From NCBI GenBank assembly GCA_016213505.1, contig JACRAF010000053.1, forward strand, positions 1 through 42,699: DNA of 42,699 nt, read 5' to 3'. Shown here one piece after another: positions 26,318 through 35,579 of the stretch. Position 1 is the first letter of the stretch, and each line of letters begins with the position of its first letter. The notes under the pieces were generated by a model, which saw only the letters and a list, made by a program, of their open reading frames with translations, had not been told where the DNA came from and did not search any database. The DNA is from Devosia nanyangense. Its GTDB lineage: Bacteria; Pseudomonadota; Alphaproteobacteria; Rhizobiales; Devosiaceae. The translations under genes were made by a program, and so were the position numbers.

Positions 26318-28210
26318 CTACGTCGCTGTCCCCACGCCCGCCTGCGGAATCGCGTCCTCCGGAATATCGTCGAAGCTCGCATAGTTCATGTTGTAGAGCT
26401 TCGAGTAGAGCCCGCCCTGCTGCATCAGCTGCTCGTGGTTGCCGCTCTCGATCAGAACGCCGTTCTGCAGCACCAGGATGCGGTCAGCGTTGCGGATGGT
26501 CGCCAGCCGGTGCGCGATGACGAGGCCGGTGCGGCCCTTGAGCAGCACCGCGAGGGCCTTCTGGATCTGCAGCTCGGTGTAGCTGTCGATGCTGGCGGTC
26601 GCCTCGTCGAGGACGAGGATTTTTGCGTCCGCCACCAGCGCCCGCGCGAAGCTCAGGAGCTGCCGCTGGCCGAGCGAGAGGTTGCCGCCGCGCTGCTCGA
26701 GTTTGGTGTCGTATCCCTCGGGCAGCTGCATGATGAACTCGTGCGCCCCGACCGCCGTCGCCGCCTGGACCACGTCCTCGAAACTCGCGCCGGTCCTGGC
26801 GTAGCGGATGTTCTCGATCACCGTGCCGGTGAACAGGAACGGCTCCTGCAGCACCATGGCAATCGAGTGGCCGAGCGAATCCTGCGTTGCGTCGCGCACG
26901 TCGTGCCCGCCGACCAGCACTTCGCCCTGCCACACGTCGTAGAAGCGGTGGATCAGCGCCATCGACGAGGTCTTGCCCGAGCCGGTCGGCCCGACCAGCG
27001 CCACCGTCTCGCCCGGGTTCACCTTGAACGACACGTCCTTGAGCACCGGCTGGTTCGGCCGGTAGCCGAAGGTGACGTGCCGGAACTCGACCGAGCCGTC
27101 CATGTCCGGCCCGAGCGTCACCGCATCGGGCCTGTCGGTGATGGCGATGGGCACGTCGAGCACTTCGGAGATGCGCTGGCCCGAGGCCATGGCACGCTGC
27201 ATCACCGAATACTGCATCGTGAGTGAGCGGATCGGGTCGAAGAAGCGCTGGATGTAGAACAGGAACGCCACCATCACGCCGAGGCCGAGCGTGTGGTTGA
27301 GCACCATCTGCCCGCCGACCACCACCACCGTCGCCATCGAGATGCCGGTCAGCGTATCGACGATCGGCACCGTGACCTGGGCGAATTTGGCGGCGCGCAG
27401 ATGGCTCCTGAGATTGGCGTGGGACTTTTCGGCATAGAGGTCGAAATTGACGCGCTGCCGGTTGAGGCTCTGCACCGTGCGGACGCCGTTGATTCCTTCG
27501 GCCAGCGCGCCATTGGCGATCGAGTTGGTCTCGTGCGCTGCCATGAAGCTGCGCTTGGCCGGCGGCAGCCAGAAGAAGCGGATCACCAAGAGCGTCGGCA
27601 TCGTGGCGAGCGTCAGCAACCCGAGCCGCACATCGAGGAACAGCAGCGTCACGACGATGCCGAAGAGCAGCACGATGTCGCCCACCGACATCACAGAAGT
27701 CTCGAGGAACTCCTGCATCGAGTTGACGTCGCCCTGCAGCCGCGACATCAGCCGGCCGACCTCGGTCTTGTCCATAAAACTCAGCGACACCTTCTGCAGC
27801 CGCGCCATCATCGCCCGGCGCATGTCGAACAGCACGTGCTCGGCGACCTTGCCGACCACGCTCTCCTGCAGATAGCTGGCGCCGTAGTTGACGAGGATCA
27901 CCACACCGAAGGCGGCCATGCACCACATCAGCACGCTGCCGTCGGAGCCCTTGGCCATGCCGTTGTCGATGGCGAAGCGAATGATCAGCGGGATGGCGAG
28001 CTGAGTGAGGGTGAAGGCCAGCACCGCCGCGACCGAAATCGCGATCTTGCTGCGATAGGGATCAACGAAGCTCCAGATGCGCCTGACGATGCGCGGATCA
28101 TAGGCTTTGCCGAACACCTCCTCTTCCTCGCGGTGCGAGCCGACCACGGCCTTCGATGGACGGCGGCTGCGGTCTTCTTCCTCGAGTTCGATATCCTCGG
28201 CGGTCGCCAT
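26318..28210 (-). CDS. ABC exporter half-transporter, consensus Walker B but altered signature (subunit 2)
   Basis: A 630-residue type IV exporter half: N-terminal cytoplasmic stretch rich in acidic and basic residues (1-45), six transmembrane helices (about 55-330) and a C-terminal ATPase. Walker A is GPTGSGKT (407-414), Walker B is ILVLDE with catalytic Glu536, and the H-loop is IAHR. The signature is LSLGQ (511-515) instead of LSGGQ. The upstream partner gene ends two bases before this start, so the two are co-translated. With the partner subunit it would form a heterodimer in which only one ATP site is fully active. The substrate is unknown; lipids, drugs or a polysaccharide precursor are all possible, and the exopolysaccharide locus lies next to it. 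Confidence 0.9.
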   Translation of the reverse strand: MATAEDIELEEEDRSRRPSKAVVGSHREEEEVFGKAYDPRIVRRIWSFVDPYRSKIAISVAAVLAFTLTQLAIPLIIRFAIDNGMAKGSDGSVLMWCMAAFGVVILVNYGASYLQESVVGKVAEHVLFDMRRAMMARLQKVSLSFMDKTEVGRLMSRLQGDVNSMQEFLETSVMSVGDIVLLFGIVVTLLFLDVRLGLLTLATMPTLLVIRFFWLPPAKRSFMAAHETNSIANGALAEGINGVRTVQSLNRQRVNFDLYAEKSHANLRSHLRAAKFAQVTVPIVDTLTGISMATVVVVGGQMVLNHTLGLGVMVAFLFYIQRFFDPIRSLTMQYSVMQRAMASGQRISEVLDVPIAITDRPDAVTLGPDMDGSVEFRHVTFGYRPNQPVLKDVSFKVNPGETVALVGPTGSGKTSSMALIHRFYDVWQGEVLVGGHDVRDATQDSLGHSIAMVLQEPFLFTGTVIENIRYARTGASFEDVVQAATAVGAHEFIMQLPEGYDTKLEQRGGNLSLGQRQLLSFARALVADAKILVLDEATASIDSYTELQIQKALAVLLKGRTGLVIAHRLATIRNADRILVLQNGVLIESGNHEQLMQQGGLYSKLYNMNYASFDDIPEDAIPQAGVGTAT

Positions 28211-28212
28211 TG

Positions 28213-30063
28213 CTACTCTCCCGCCATGGCCGGTGCATCCGTGTCCGGCCGCACCTGGAGATCGTACAGCGCGCGGTAGCGCCCGCCCCGCGCCAGGAGC
28301 TCGAGATGCGAGCCGCCCTCGACGATCCGCCCATCCTCGATGAACAGGATCTGGTCGGCATGCATGAGCGAGCTCAGCCGGTGGCTGATGATGATGGTCA
28401 CCCGGCCCTCGGCATAGCGGCGCATCGCCATGCGGATGCGCTGCTCGGTCGCCGCGTCGATCGCCGCGGTCGAATCGTCGAACACCATCACCGCCGGCTT
28501 CAGCACCAGGCTTCGCGCAATGGTCAGCCGCTGTCGCTGGCCGCCCGACAGCGACACGCCGCGCTCACCGACGATGGTGCCGTACCCCGCCGGCAGACCC
28601 GCGACATAATTGTGGAGTTGCGCCGACTCGGCGGCCCGCTCGATCCGGCCTTCCTTGGCCCACGGATTGCCGTAGGCGATGTTGTTCTCGATCGTGGTGG
28701 TGAACAGGAACGAATCCTGCTGCACCACGGCGACCTGGCGGCGCAGCGAATCCAGCGCCACCTCCGCAACGTTCTGGCCGTCGATGGTGATGGCGCCGCT
28801 GCTGACGTCGTAGTAGCGCGGGATGAGGTGGACGAGCGTCGACTTGCCGCTCCCCGGCGGACCGACGAAGGCGATGGTCTCGCCGCGTTTGGCACTGAAA
28901 CTCACATCCTTGAGCACGTCGCGGGTCGTTCCCGGATAGCGGAAGCTGACGTGGTCGAAGCGCAGCGTACCGTCGCTCACCTTGATCTCGGGCGCCCCCG
29001 GCTTGTCCTTCACCGCCAGCTCGAGATCGAGCAGGTTGAACAGGCGGATGCCGCAGGTCGAGGCGCGGGCAAAGCTGTTGACCATCAGCCCGAGCTGCCG
29101 CACCGGCATCTGGAGGATCGTCATGAAGGTGAGGAACGCGGCGAGCGTGCCCACCGTGATCTCGCCCGAGGTGACCTTGAGGCCGCCGAACCAAAGCACC
29201 AGGCCCATGGCGAGAAAGAACGAAAAGTTCATCGCCGAAGTGCTGGTGACGCGCAGGTCGACGCGCTCATGCGCCAGCTCCAGCGCGCTCAGCGACGCTT
29301 TGTCGAATTTGGCGAGCTCATGCTCCTGCGCGGCAAAGGCGCGGACGACGCGGATGCCGCCGAGATTCTCGTCCATCACCCGCGACATCACCGTCAGCCG
29401 GTCCTGCAGTTCGAGCCAGGTGGCACGCAGTTTGAGCTGCACCACCGACGACCGCCAGCCGACGAACGGCACGAAGCTGAGGCTGAGGAGGCCCAGCACG
29501 AGATCGGTGCTGAGCAGCAGATAGGCGCCCACCCCGATCAGCACGGCGAGCAGCACCATGCGCACGAGGCCGGTGGCAAAGAACATCCGCACCCCCTCGA
29601 TATCGAGGATGCCCAGCGTGATCAGGTCGCCCGAATGCATGCGGTCGTGGAAGGAAAAGCTCAGCTGCTGCAACTTCTCGTAGGTCGCGAGCCGCAGCTC
29701 ATAGGCGGCATTGTGGCCGACCGATTCGCTGTAATAGTTCTGCGTCAACGTGAAGATGCCGCGGGCGATCGACAGCCCCAAGAGCAGCATGGCGGTCGAC
29801 CACAGCGCCGATTCCGCCGCGGCACTGCCGGCGCCGAGGATCCCCTGCGCCTCATCGACGGCGCGGCCGAGCAGCCGCGGGATGAACAGCTGCAGCGTCG
29901 CGGCGATGAAGGTCGACACGATACAGGCCGTCACCTGCCAGGGGTGCCGGAGGTTGAGGCGGGTGATGCGCCACAATGTACCGACGCCTTTCCCCCAGCT
30001 CGCCTTGGCGACGTGGGAAAATGCGTTGGCGCGCCGCTTGGCGCCTGCCCGATCCGTGCTCAC
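28213..30063 (-). CDS. ABC exporter half-transporter with degenerate Walker B (subunit 1)
   Basis: A 616-residue exporter half with six transmembrane helices (about 40-340) and an ATPase domain. Walker A is GPPGSGKST (401-409) and the signature is a canonical LSGGQ (505-509), but Walker B reads VMVFDD: the catalytic glutamate after the conserved Asp529 is replaced by Asp530. The H-loop is ISHR. This pattern, opposite to that of its partner, is the classical asymmetric heterodimer. The start is uncertain: GTG 30063 gives a normal basic N-terminus, while an upstream GTG at 30126 would add 21 residues; neither has a strong ribosome site. The 130 bp upstream show nothing I can call. Confidence 0.87.
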   Translation of the reverse strand: MSTDRAGAKRRANAFSHVAKASWGKGVGTLWRITRLNLRHPWQVTACIVSTFIAATLQLFIPRLLGRAVDEAQGILGAGSAAAESALWSTAMLLLGLSIARGIFTLTQNYYSESVGHNAAYELRLATYEKLQQLSFSFHDRMHSGDLITLGILDIEGVRMFFATGLVRMVLLAVLIGVGAYLLLSTDLVLGLLSLSFVPFVGWRSSVVQLKLRATWLELQDRLTVMSRVMDENLGGIRVVRAFAAQEHELAKFDKASLSALELAHERVDLRVTSTSAMNFSFFLAMGLVLWFGGLKVTSGEITVGTLAAFLTFMTILQMPVRQLGLMVNSFARASTCGIRLFNLLDLELAVKDKPGAPEIKVSDGTLRFDHVSFRYPGTTRDVLKDVSFSAKRGETIAFVGPPGSGKSTLVHLIPRYYDVSSGAITIDGQNVAEVALDSLRRQVAVVQQDSFLFTTTIENNIAYGNPWAKEGRIERAAESAQLHNYVAGLPAGYGTIVGERGVSLSGGQRQRLTIARSLVLKPAVMVFDDSTAAIDAATEQRIRMAMRRYAEGRVTIIISHRLSSLMHADQILFIEDGRIVEGGSHLELLARGGRYRALYDLQVRPDTDAPAMAGE

Positions 30064-30195
30064 GGGAAAAAGTCCGAAAATATGAGGTGCCCGCGACTGG
30101 ACGGGCCAAAAACGGGGCGTTTGCACGCCCGAGTCACGGAAATTCTAGGCTACCGGCTTTTGGAATTCAACGGCGAATGACCGTTTTATGACAGC

Positions 30196-30747
30196 TCACA
30201 GCCAGCGTTCGAGCACCACGATGGTGTCGCCGGGCATGATCCCGCCGTCGAGCCCCATCGGGCGCTTGGTCATCGCCTTGCCGATGCGGCGATAGACGAC
30301 GACGTGGCCGCGGTCGGCAAAATCCGCAAAGCCCCCGGCGGTGGCGACGGCGGACCGCACCGTCATGCCGTAGACGAAGGGATACTGCCCCCCGGTGGCC
30401 ACCGCCCCGTCGATGAAGAACGGCCGGTAGGTGGTGACCTCGACCGAAACCTTGGGGCTGATCATGTAGCCGTTGGCGAGCAGTTCCGTGATCATCCGCT
30501 CGGCGGTGGTGATGGTCTGGCCGCGCACCATGACCTGCCCGGCCAGCGGGAACGAAATCGTGCCCTTGTCGGTGACGGTGTAGGTGTTGGTGAGGGTGGT
30601 GTCGCCGTAGACGGTGACGCGGACCACGTCGCCGGTGTCGAGGGTGTATTCGGTGGGGATATCGACCTTGTAGGCCGCCACCTTGTTCATCGCGCAGCCG
30701 CTGAGCACGGCAAACAGCAGCGGAATGAGGTACAGCGGCCAACGCAT
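30196..30747 (-). CDS. Wza-type polysaccharide export lipoprotein (short form)
   Basis: A 183-residue outer-membrane polysaccharide export protein. The signal peptide ends in the lipobox LSGC with Cys18 as the lipidated residue. The Poly_export domain follows (YTLDTGDVVRVTVYGD, GTISFPLAGQVMVRGQTI), then one SLBB-like domain (FFIDGAVATGGQYPFVYGMTVRSAVATAGGF). It is much shorter than Wza (about 380 aa), as is common in rhizobial ExoF-like and related proteins. It is divergent from the chain-length-like gene at 30922 and belongs with the polysaccharide genes that follow. Confidence 0.9.
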   Translation of the reverse strand: MRWPLYLIPLLFAVLSGCAMNKVAAYKVDIPTEYTLDTGDVVRVTVYGDTTLTNTYTVTDKGTISFPLAGQVMVRGQTITTAERMITELLANGYMISPKVSVEVTTYRPFFIDGAVATGGQYPFVYGMTVRSAVATAGGFADFADRGHVVVYRRIGKAMTKRPMGLDGGIMPGDTIVVLERWL

Positions 30748-30921
30748 GACGATCTCGAACGCAAGGTACGCAACTGCAGCCAGTGTGGCCGGTCATGGTT
30801 AATTTCCGCTGAACCGCGCGGCGGCGCGCTCGCCGAATGCGAGCGGCTTAACCGATTGCTTACCCTGACCCGCCGATAGTCGGGACATGTGCTCCTGTCC
30901 CCTCCGCATGGCGGTGTCGTG

Positions 30922-31890
30922 ATGTCCGGCGTCCTGCGCGGGCTGCTGCTCGCCATCGCCACGGCGGCCGCGGCCTTCGGCCTGCTGGTGGTGGTACACC
31001 CGTTCAGCGCCCCGGCGCCGGTGGCGGGGAGCATCGCCGCCGATCCGGCCGACACCGCCGCCGCACAGGCCCGGATCGAAGCCGCGCGGGCCGCCCTCAG
31101 GCAGACCGAGGCCGCTCTCGACAATGTGAAGGGCGAGGCGCTGAGCGTCACGCCCGCCGTCCCCGACACCGGCCTTCGGGCCCAGTACGAGGCGCAGATT
31201 GCGGCGGCCACCGAGCGGCGCGATCTCGCCCTCCGTCATGCAAGCGCCATCCGCGACGGCCTCGCGGCCGGGCTGCCGGTCTCTTCGCTCGCCGAAATCC
31301 GCGACAGCGTGATGGTCGGCCAGCTGCTGTCGCAGCAGGCGGCGCTCGAGGCCCGGATCGCCGAACAAGGGGCGCGGCTGAAGGCCACCCATCCGGTGAT
31401 GCGGGCGCTTCTGGCGCAGCGCGGCACGCTGGCAGCGCAGATCGCCGCCGAGGCCGCCAGCATCGCCACCGCGCTCGAGGCCGAAGCCAGAATGGACGAC
31501 GCCCAGATCAAGCTGCTGGAGTCCCAGCTGACGCCGCTCCCGGCCGAAATCGCCAGTTCTCCGCCCGTGGACACCGCCGGGCTCGAAACCCAGGCGGCCG
31601 CGCAGCGGGCCGACCTCGACGCACTGGTCGACGCCTATTTCGACCTCAAGCCCGCGACGGCCACCTCGACGCCGGCCGCCAATCCGCTGACCCCGCTCAA
31701 TCTGCTCGTCGCCGGCATCGCGGGGCTCGTCGCGCTGGCCGCCCAGCTTGTGCTCGCCGCCCGCTTGCGCCGGGCGGGCCGGGCCGAGGCCGCCGACCTT
31801 GCCGCCTGGCAGGTCGATGGCGACCGCGACATCCTCAGCGAACCGGTGCCCGTCACCGAGGAAGACCCAGCGCTCCGCCGCGCCTCCTAG
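30922..31890 (+). CDS. Membrane-anchored coiled-coil protein resembling the GumC/Wzc periplasmic helices
   Basis: A 322-residue protein with a transmembrane segment near each end (about 4-25 and 258-283) and a long Ala/Glu/Arg-rich helical region between, predicted coiled coil. The stretch LSQQAALEARIAEQGARLKA, then THPVMRALLAQRGTLAAQI resembles the helical hairpin of polysaccharide co-polymerases (usually with H-P-x-V). The N-terminal Wzz alpha/beta domain and the cytoplasmic tyrosine kinase are missing. It may regulate chain length or bridge to the export lipoprotein encoded divergently. The start is ATG 30922, just before the first hydrophobic segment; an upstream ATG at 30889 is possible. 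The recognition is from local pattern only. Confidence 0.65.
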   Translation: MSGVLRGLLLAIATAAAAFGLLVVVHPFSAPAPVAGSIAADPADTAAAQARIEAARAALRQTEAALDNVKGEALSVTPAVPDTGLRAQYEAQIAAATERRDLALRHASAIRDGLAAGLPVSSLAEIRDSVMVGQLLSQQAALEARIAEQGARLKATHPVMRALLAQRGTLAAQIAAEAASIATALEAEARMDDAQIKLLESQLTPLPAEIASSPPVDTAGLETQAAAQRADLDALVDAYFDLKPATATSTPAANPLTPLNLLVAGIAGLVALAAQLVLAARLRRAGRAEAADLAAWQVDGDRDILSEPVPVTEEDPALRRAS

Positions 31891-31971
31891 GCCATGCGGG
31901 GCGGTCGGTCCAACGCCGGTTAAACATATCCGCCGAATGCCTCGGCGCGCGCCGCGACGCCTCGTTAAGAT

Positions 31972-33174
31972 ATGCGCCGGACCATTCTCCTTTCGAGTAG
32001 ACCTCTCTTGACGACGACAATCGCAGACCCTGCCCCGCCCCGTCAGGCACTGGCGGACAGCAGCAGCACCATTCGGCCGTTTGCTGCCGCCGATGCGGGC
32101 GAAGTCGCCGATCTGCTGGTCCGCGGCTTCCAGAATTCCGACCGGCCCGCCCCCGCCGGCATGGCGGCTTACCTCACCGAGGTCTATCTCGACGCGCCAT
32201 GGTTCGATCCACAGATCGCCTCGCGCGTCCTGGTCCGCACCGACGGCCGGATCGCGGGCTTCGTCGGCGTCTCCGCCATGCCGATGTTGCTCGACGGACG
32301 GCGCATCCGCACCGCCATTCTCTCCTCGCTTGCCGTCGATCCCCGCACTGCCGACTCGATGACCGCCCCACGCCTGCTGCGCGACGTCCGCTCCGGAGCG
32401 CAGGACGCCATTCTCTCCGACCGCGCCAATGCTGTCGCCGTCGCCCTGCTCCGCTCGCTTCGCGGCGAAGTCTTCCGCAACTACAGCCTCGACTGGTTGC
32501 GGGTGCTCCGGCCCGCTGGCCTCGCGATCGACACCCTGGCGAAGCGCTTCGGCCCGCTGCGCCTCCTAGCGCCGCTGGCCGCGCCGTTCGACAACCGCAT
32601 GCTGGCCCGCGGCCTCGCGACCGAGGAGCCGCGCTGGACCACGCCGAGCCACGCGCGCTCCGCCGAGGCGTTCACCGATCGCGATGCCGACCTGAGCGAG
32701 CTGCTGACGCTGGTTCCGCACTTTCTCGCCGAGTTCCCACTGCGCCCGGATTGGACCGCGGCCGATCTCGGCACGATCCTCTCCGACGGTGCGCGAAAGG
32801 CCGAACTCGGCGACTTCACCTCGCGCGTGGTGCTGGCCCCGAACGGCGAGGTGGCCGGGCTGTTCCTCACCCATCTGCGTCGCGGCCGGGTCGCCCAAAT
32901 TCTCCAGATCATGGCGAAAAAGGGCCGCGAGGGCATCGTCATCGACCGTGCCATCGCTCACGCCGTCACCGCCGGAGCCGTCGCCATCCGCGGGCGCGCG
33001 CAGCCGGCACTGCTCGACGCGCTGATGGAGCGCCGGGCGGTGTTCCTGCCGGAACTCGCCGCCGTCGTCTACTCGCGTGACGCCGACATCCTCCGGCATT
33101 TCCGCGAGGGTACGGCTTTCTTCACCGGTCTCGCCGGGGAGAACTGGATGCGCCTCAACGGCGATCGATTCTAG
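31972..33174 (+). CDS. GNAT-like acetyltransferase-fold protein
   Basis: A 400-residue protein. Residues about 32-190 follow the GNAT pattern (STIRPFAAADAGEVADLLVRGF, then RIAGFVGVSAMPML and TAILSSLAVDPR), as in acetyltransferases that modify sugars or proteins. The rest (about 220-400) looks like a second, more divergent GNAT-like lobe (VVLAPNGEVAGLFLTH). It lies between polysaccharide genes in the same direction and may decorate a precursor, but no substrate can be named. The ATG at 31972 has no clear ribosome site; a later TTG is an alternative start. Confidence 0.6.
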   Translation: MRRTILLSSRPLLTTTIADPAPPRQALADSSSTIRPFAAADAGEVADLLVRGFQNSDRPAPAGMAAYLTEVYLDAPWFDPQIASRVLVRTDGRIAGFVGVSAMPMLLDGRRIRTAILSSLAVDPRTADSMTAPRLLRDVRSGAQDAILSDRANAVAVALLRSLRGEVFRNYSLDWLRVLRPAGLAIDTLAKRFGPLRLLAPLAAPFDNRMLARGLATEEPRWTTPSHARSAEAFTDRDADLSELLTLVPHFLAEFPLRPDWTAADLGTILSDGARKAELGDFTSRVVLAPNGEVAGLFLTHLRRGRVAQILQIMAKKGREGIVIDRAIAHAVTAGAVAIRGRAQPALLDALMERRAVFLPELAAVVYSRDADILRHFREGTAFFTGLAGENWMRLNGDRF

Positions 33175-33353
33175 CTCGAATTGGAATCAAGTTTCAGGCA
33201 AGTTTTCGCGAGCCATCGCCATTAACCATACCGCTTAAGCTTACCGGCTGAAACGCCAGTAATTCCGGGCTTCTCACGCAGTTGTAAGGTGTTAATGACG
33301 CCGCGGAGAAGTAGAACTTTTCCACAGTTCTCCGAGCGGTCCGGTCAGGCGTC

Positions 33354-35291
33354 ATGTGCGGCATTGTTGGATATTTCGGGCCCGGTATTGCCCCAGACGA
33401 AGCGGAGCCGCTACTCCGCCGGATGGCGCAGACTGTCGCCCATCGCGGCCCCGATGAAATGGGACTCTACGCCGACGGCGAGATCGGTCTCGGCCATCGC
33501 CGCCTGTCGATCGTCGGCCTCGCCGATGGCCAGCAGCCGATGCACAGCGCCGACGGCAATTTCGTCCTCAGCTTCAATGGCGAAATCTTCAACTATGTCG
33601 AGCTGCGGGCCGATCTGGTCGCCCGTGGCCATCGCTTCCGCACCGGCTCGGACACCGAGGTGCTGCTGAAGCTGTTCGAGCTCAAGGGCGAAGCGGCGCT
33701 CGACCGGCTCAACGGCGATTTCGCCTTCGCCATCTACGACCGCCACAACCGCCGGCTGACCCTCGCCCGCGACCGCATCGGCGTCCGCCCGCTGTTCTAC
33801 ACCTGGCGCGGCGACACGCTGGTTTTCGCCTCCGAGGTCAAGGCGCTGCTCGAGGTCCCGGGCGTCCACGCCGAGATGGACGCCGAAGCGCTCGACCAGA
33901 TCTTCACGCTCTGGGCCCCGATTGCGCCCCAGACGGCGTTCGAGGGCATCTTCGAGCTGCCGCCCGCCCATGTGATGACGGTGGAAAACGGCGGGGCGAC
34001 GAGCCGCGCCTGGTGGAGCCTCGACTTCCCCGATCTCGGTGAAGCGGACACCCGCAGCGAAGCCGACATCGCCGATGAACTGCTGGCCCTGCTCGACGAC
34101 GCGACCCGCATCCGGCTGCGCGCCGATGTGCCGGTCGGCGCCTATCTCTCGGGCGGCCTCGACAGCTCCATCGTCAGCGCCCTCGCCGCGCGCCAAATCG
34201 GCAATCGCCTCCGCACCTTCTCGGTGACCTTCGACAGCGCCGAGCACGACGAGAGCCAGTTCCAGGCCGAAATGGTCCGGGCGCTCGGCACCGAGCACAC
34301 CTCGATCGCCACCTCGGGCGCCGATATCGCGCGGGTCTTCCCCGACCTTGTCCGCCATACCGAGCGGCCGATCCTGCGCACCGCCCCGGCGCCGCTGCAG
34401 CGGCTGAGCGCCCACGTGCGCAACGCCGGCTACAAGGTGGTGCTGACCGGCGAGGGTTCGGACGAAATCTTCGCCGGCTACGATATCTTCCGCGAGGCGC
34501 GGGTCCGCCGCTTCGTCGCGCGCCAGCCCGGCTCGCGCCTCCGCCCGCATCTGTTCCGGCGGCTCTACCACTATCTGCCCGGCATCCAGTCGCAATCGGC
34601 CGAGTATCTCGCGGCTTTCTTCGGCGCCGGTGCCGATCGGCTCGACGATCCGCTGTTCTCGCACCGGCCGCGCTTCCGCGCCACCGCGCAGACCAAGCTG
34701 TTCTACTCCGAGGAGCTGCGCGCCCGGCTCAAGGGCTACGACGCGACCGAGACGCTGGCGAGCCGCCTGCCCGAGCGCTTCGCCAAATGGCACCCGCTGC
34801 ACCAGGCGCAGTATCTCGAAACGACGTTCCTGTTGCCCGGCTATATCCTCTCGAGCCAGGGCGACCGGGTCTCGATGGCCAACGCCGTCGAGGGCCGCTT
34901 CCCGTTCCTCGATCACCGGCTGGTCGAGTTCGCCGCCAGGATCCCGACCGAGATGAAGCTCAAGGGCCTCGACGAAAAGCACATCCTCAAGCGTGCAGCA
35001 GAGGGCCTCGTGCCCGCCTCGATCGCCGGTCGGAGCAAGCAGCCCTACCGCGCGCCCGACAGCGAGAGCTTCCGCGAGGCCGGCTATGTCGACGACATAC
35101 TGTCGCCGCGCGCCGTCGCCGATTCCGGCCTGTTCAATCCTGAGGCTGTAGCGAAACTGGCGAGGAAAGCTCGCGCCACCACGATGACCGGCTTCCGCGA
35201 CAACGCGGCGTTCGTCGGCATTCTCTCGACCCAATTGTGGCAGCGCCAGTTCGCCACCAAGACCAAATCCCTCACTTCGAATGCGGCCTGA
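33354..35291 (+). CDS. asnB: Asparagine synthetase B-like glutamine amidotransferase
   Basis: A 645-residue class II amidotransferase. Met-Cys at the start exposes the N-terminal nucleophile Cys2 after Met removal, which fixes the start codon. The glutaminase domain shows AHRGPDEMG (29-37), HRRLSIVGL and SFNGEIFNY (73-81). The C-terminal synthetase domain has the ATP-pyrophosphatase motif SGGLDSS (266-272), GEGSDEIFAGY and the late FLDHRLVEF. In polysaccharide clusters such enzymes usually amidate a sugar acid or an acyl group and do not make free asparagine. It is followed within 15 bp by an acyl carrier protein and an AMP-forming ligase, so the amide may be put on an ACP-bound acid; this is inference. 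The 179 bp before it are relatively AT-rich and may hold the promoter. Confidence 0.92.
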   Translation: MCGIVGYFGPGIAPDEAEPLLRRMAQTVAHRGPDEMGLYADGEIGLGHRRLSIVGLADGQQPMHSADGNFVLSFNGEIFNYVELRADLVARGHRFRTGSDTEVLLKLFELKGEAALDRLNGDFAFAIYDRHNRRLTLARDRIGVRPLFYTWRGDTLVFASEVKALLEVPGVHAEMDAEALDQIFTLWAPIAPQTAFEGIFELPPAHVMTVENGGATSRAWWSLDFPDLGEADTRSEADIADELLALLDDATRIRLRADVPVGAYLSGGLDSSIVSALAARQIGNRLRTFSVTFDSAEHDESQFQAEMVRALGTEHTSIATSGADIARVFPDLVRHTERPILRTAPAPLQRLSAHVRNAGYKVVLTGEGSDEIFAGYDIFREARVRRFVARQPGSRLRPHLFRRLYHYLPGIQSQSAEYLAAFFGAGADRLDDPLFSHRPRFRATAQTKLFYSEELRARLKGYDATETLASRLPERFAKWHPLHQAQYLETTFLLPGYILSSQGDRVSMANAVEGRFPFLDHRLVEFAARIPTEMKLKGLDEKHILKRAAEGLVPASIAGRSKQPYRAPDSESFREAGYVDDILSPRAVADSGLFNPEAVAKLARKARATTMTGFRDNAAFVGILSTQLWQRQFATKTKSLTSNAA

Positions 35292-35303
35292 AAGGACTCT
35301 TCC

Positions 35304-35567
35304 ATGCAAAACACCGCCAGCGACATCCGCACCTTCATCATCGAGAACTTTCTGTTCGGCGACACCAGCCAGGACCTCGGCGACGACGTCTCGCTGATCG
35401 AGGCCGACCTGGTCGACTCGACCGGCATCCTCGAACTCGTCGCCTTCGTCGAAACGACCTACGGCGTCGCCATCGCCGATGCCGACATCGTCCCCGCCAA
35501 TTTCGACTCGATCGGCCGCATCGCCGCGTTCGTCGCGGCGAAGACGCAGGCGACGGAAGCCGCCTGA
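35304..35567 (+). CDS. Acyl carrier protein
   Basis: An 87-residue acidic, helical protein with the phosphopantetheine attachment site Asp38-Ser39-Thr40 (LVDSTGILELVAF) in the expected place before helix 2. AAAGGA precedes the ATG. It is a specialised ACP, not the fatty-acid AcpP (which has DSLD and a different length). It lies between AsnB and an AMP-forming ligase 13 bp downstream, which is a common way to load an acid onto a dedicated carrier. It needs a phosphopantetheinyl transferase, not seen in this window. Confidence 0.93.
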   Translation: MQNTASDIRTFIIENFLFGDTSQDLGDDVSLIEADLVDSTGILELVAFVETTYGVAIADADIVPANFDSIGRIAAFVAAKTQATEAA

Positions 35568-35579
35568 GGAGCACCCGGG

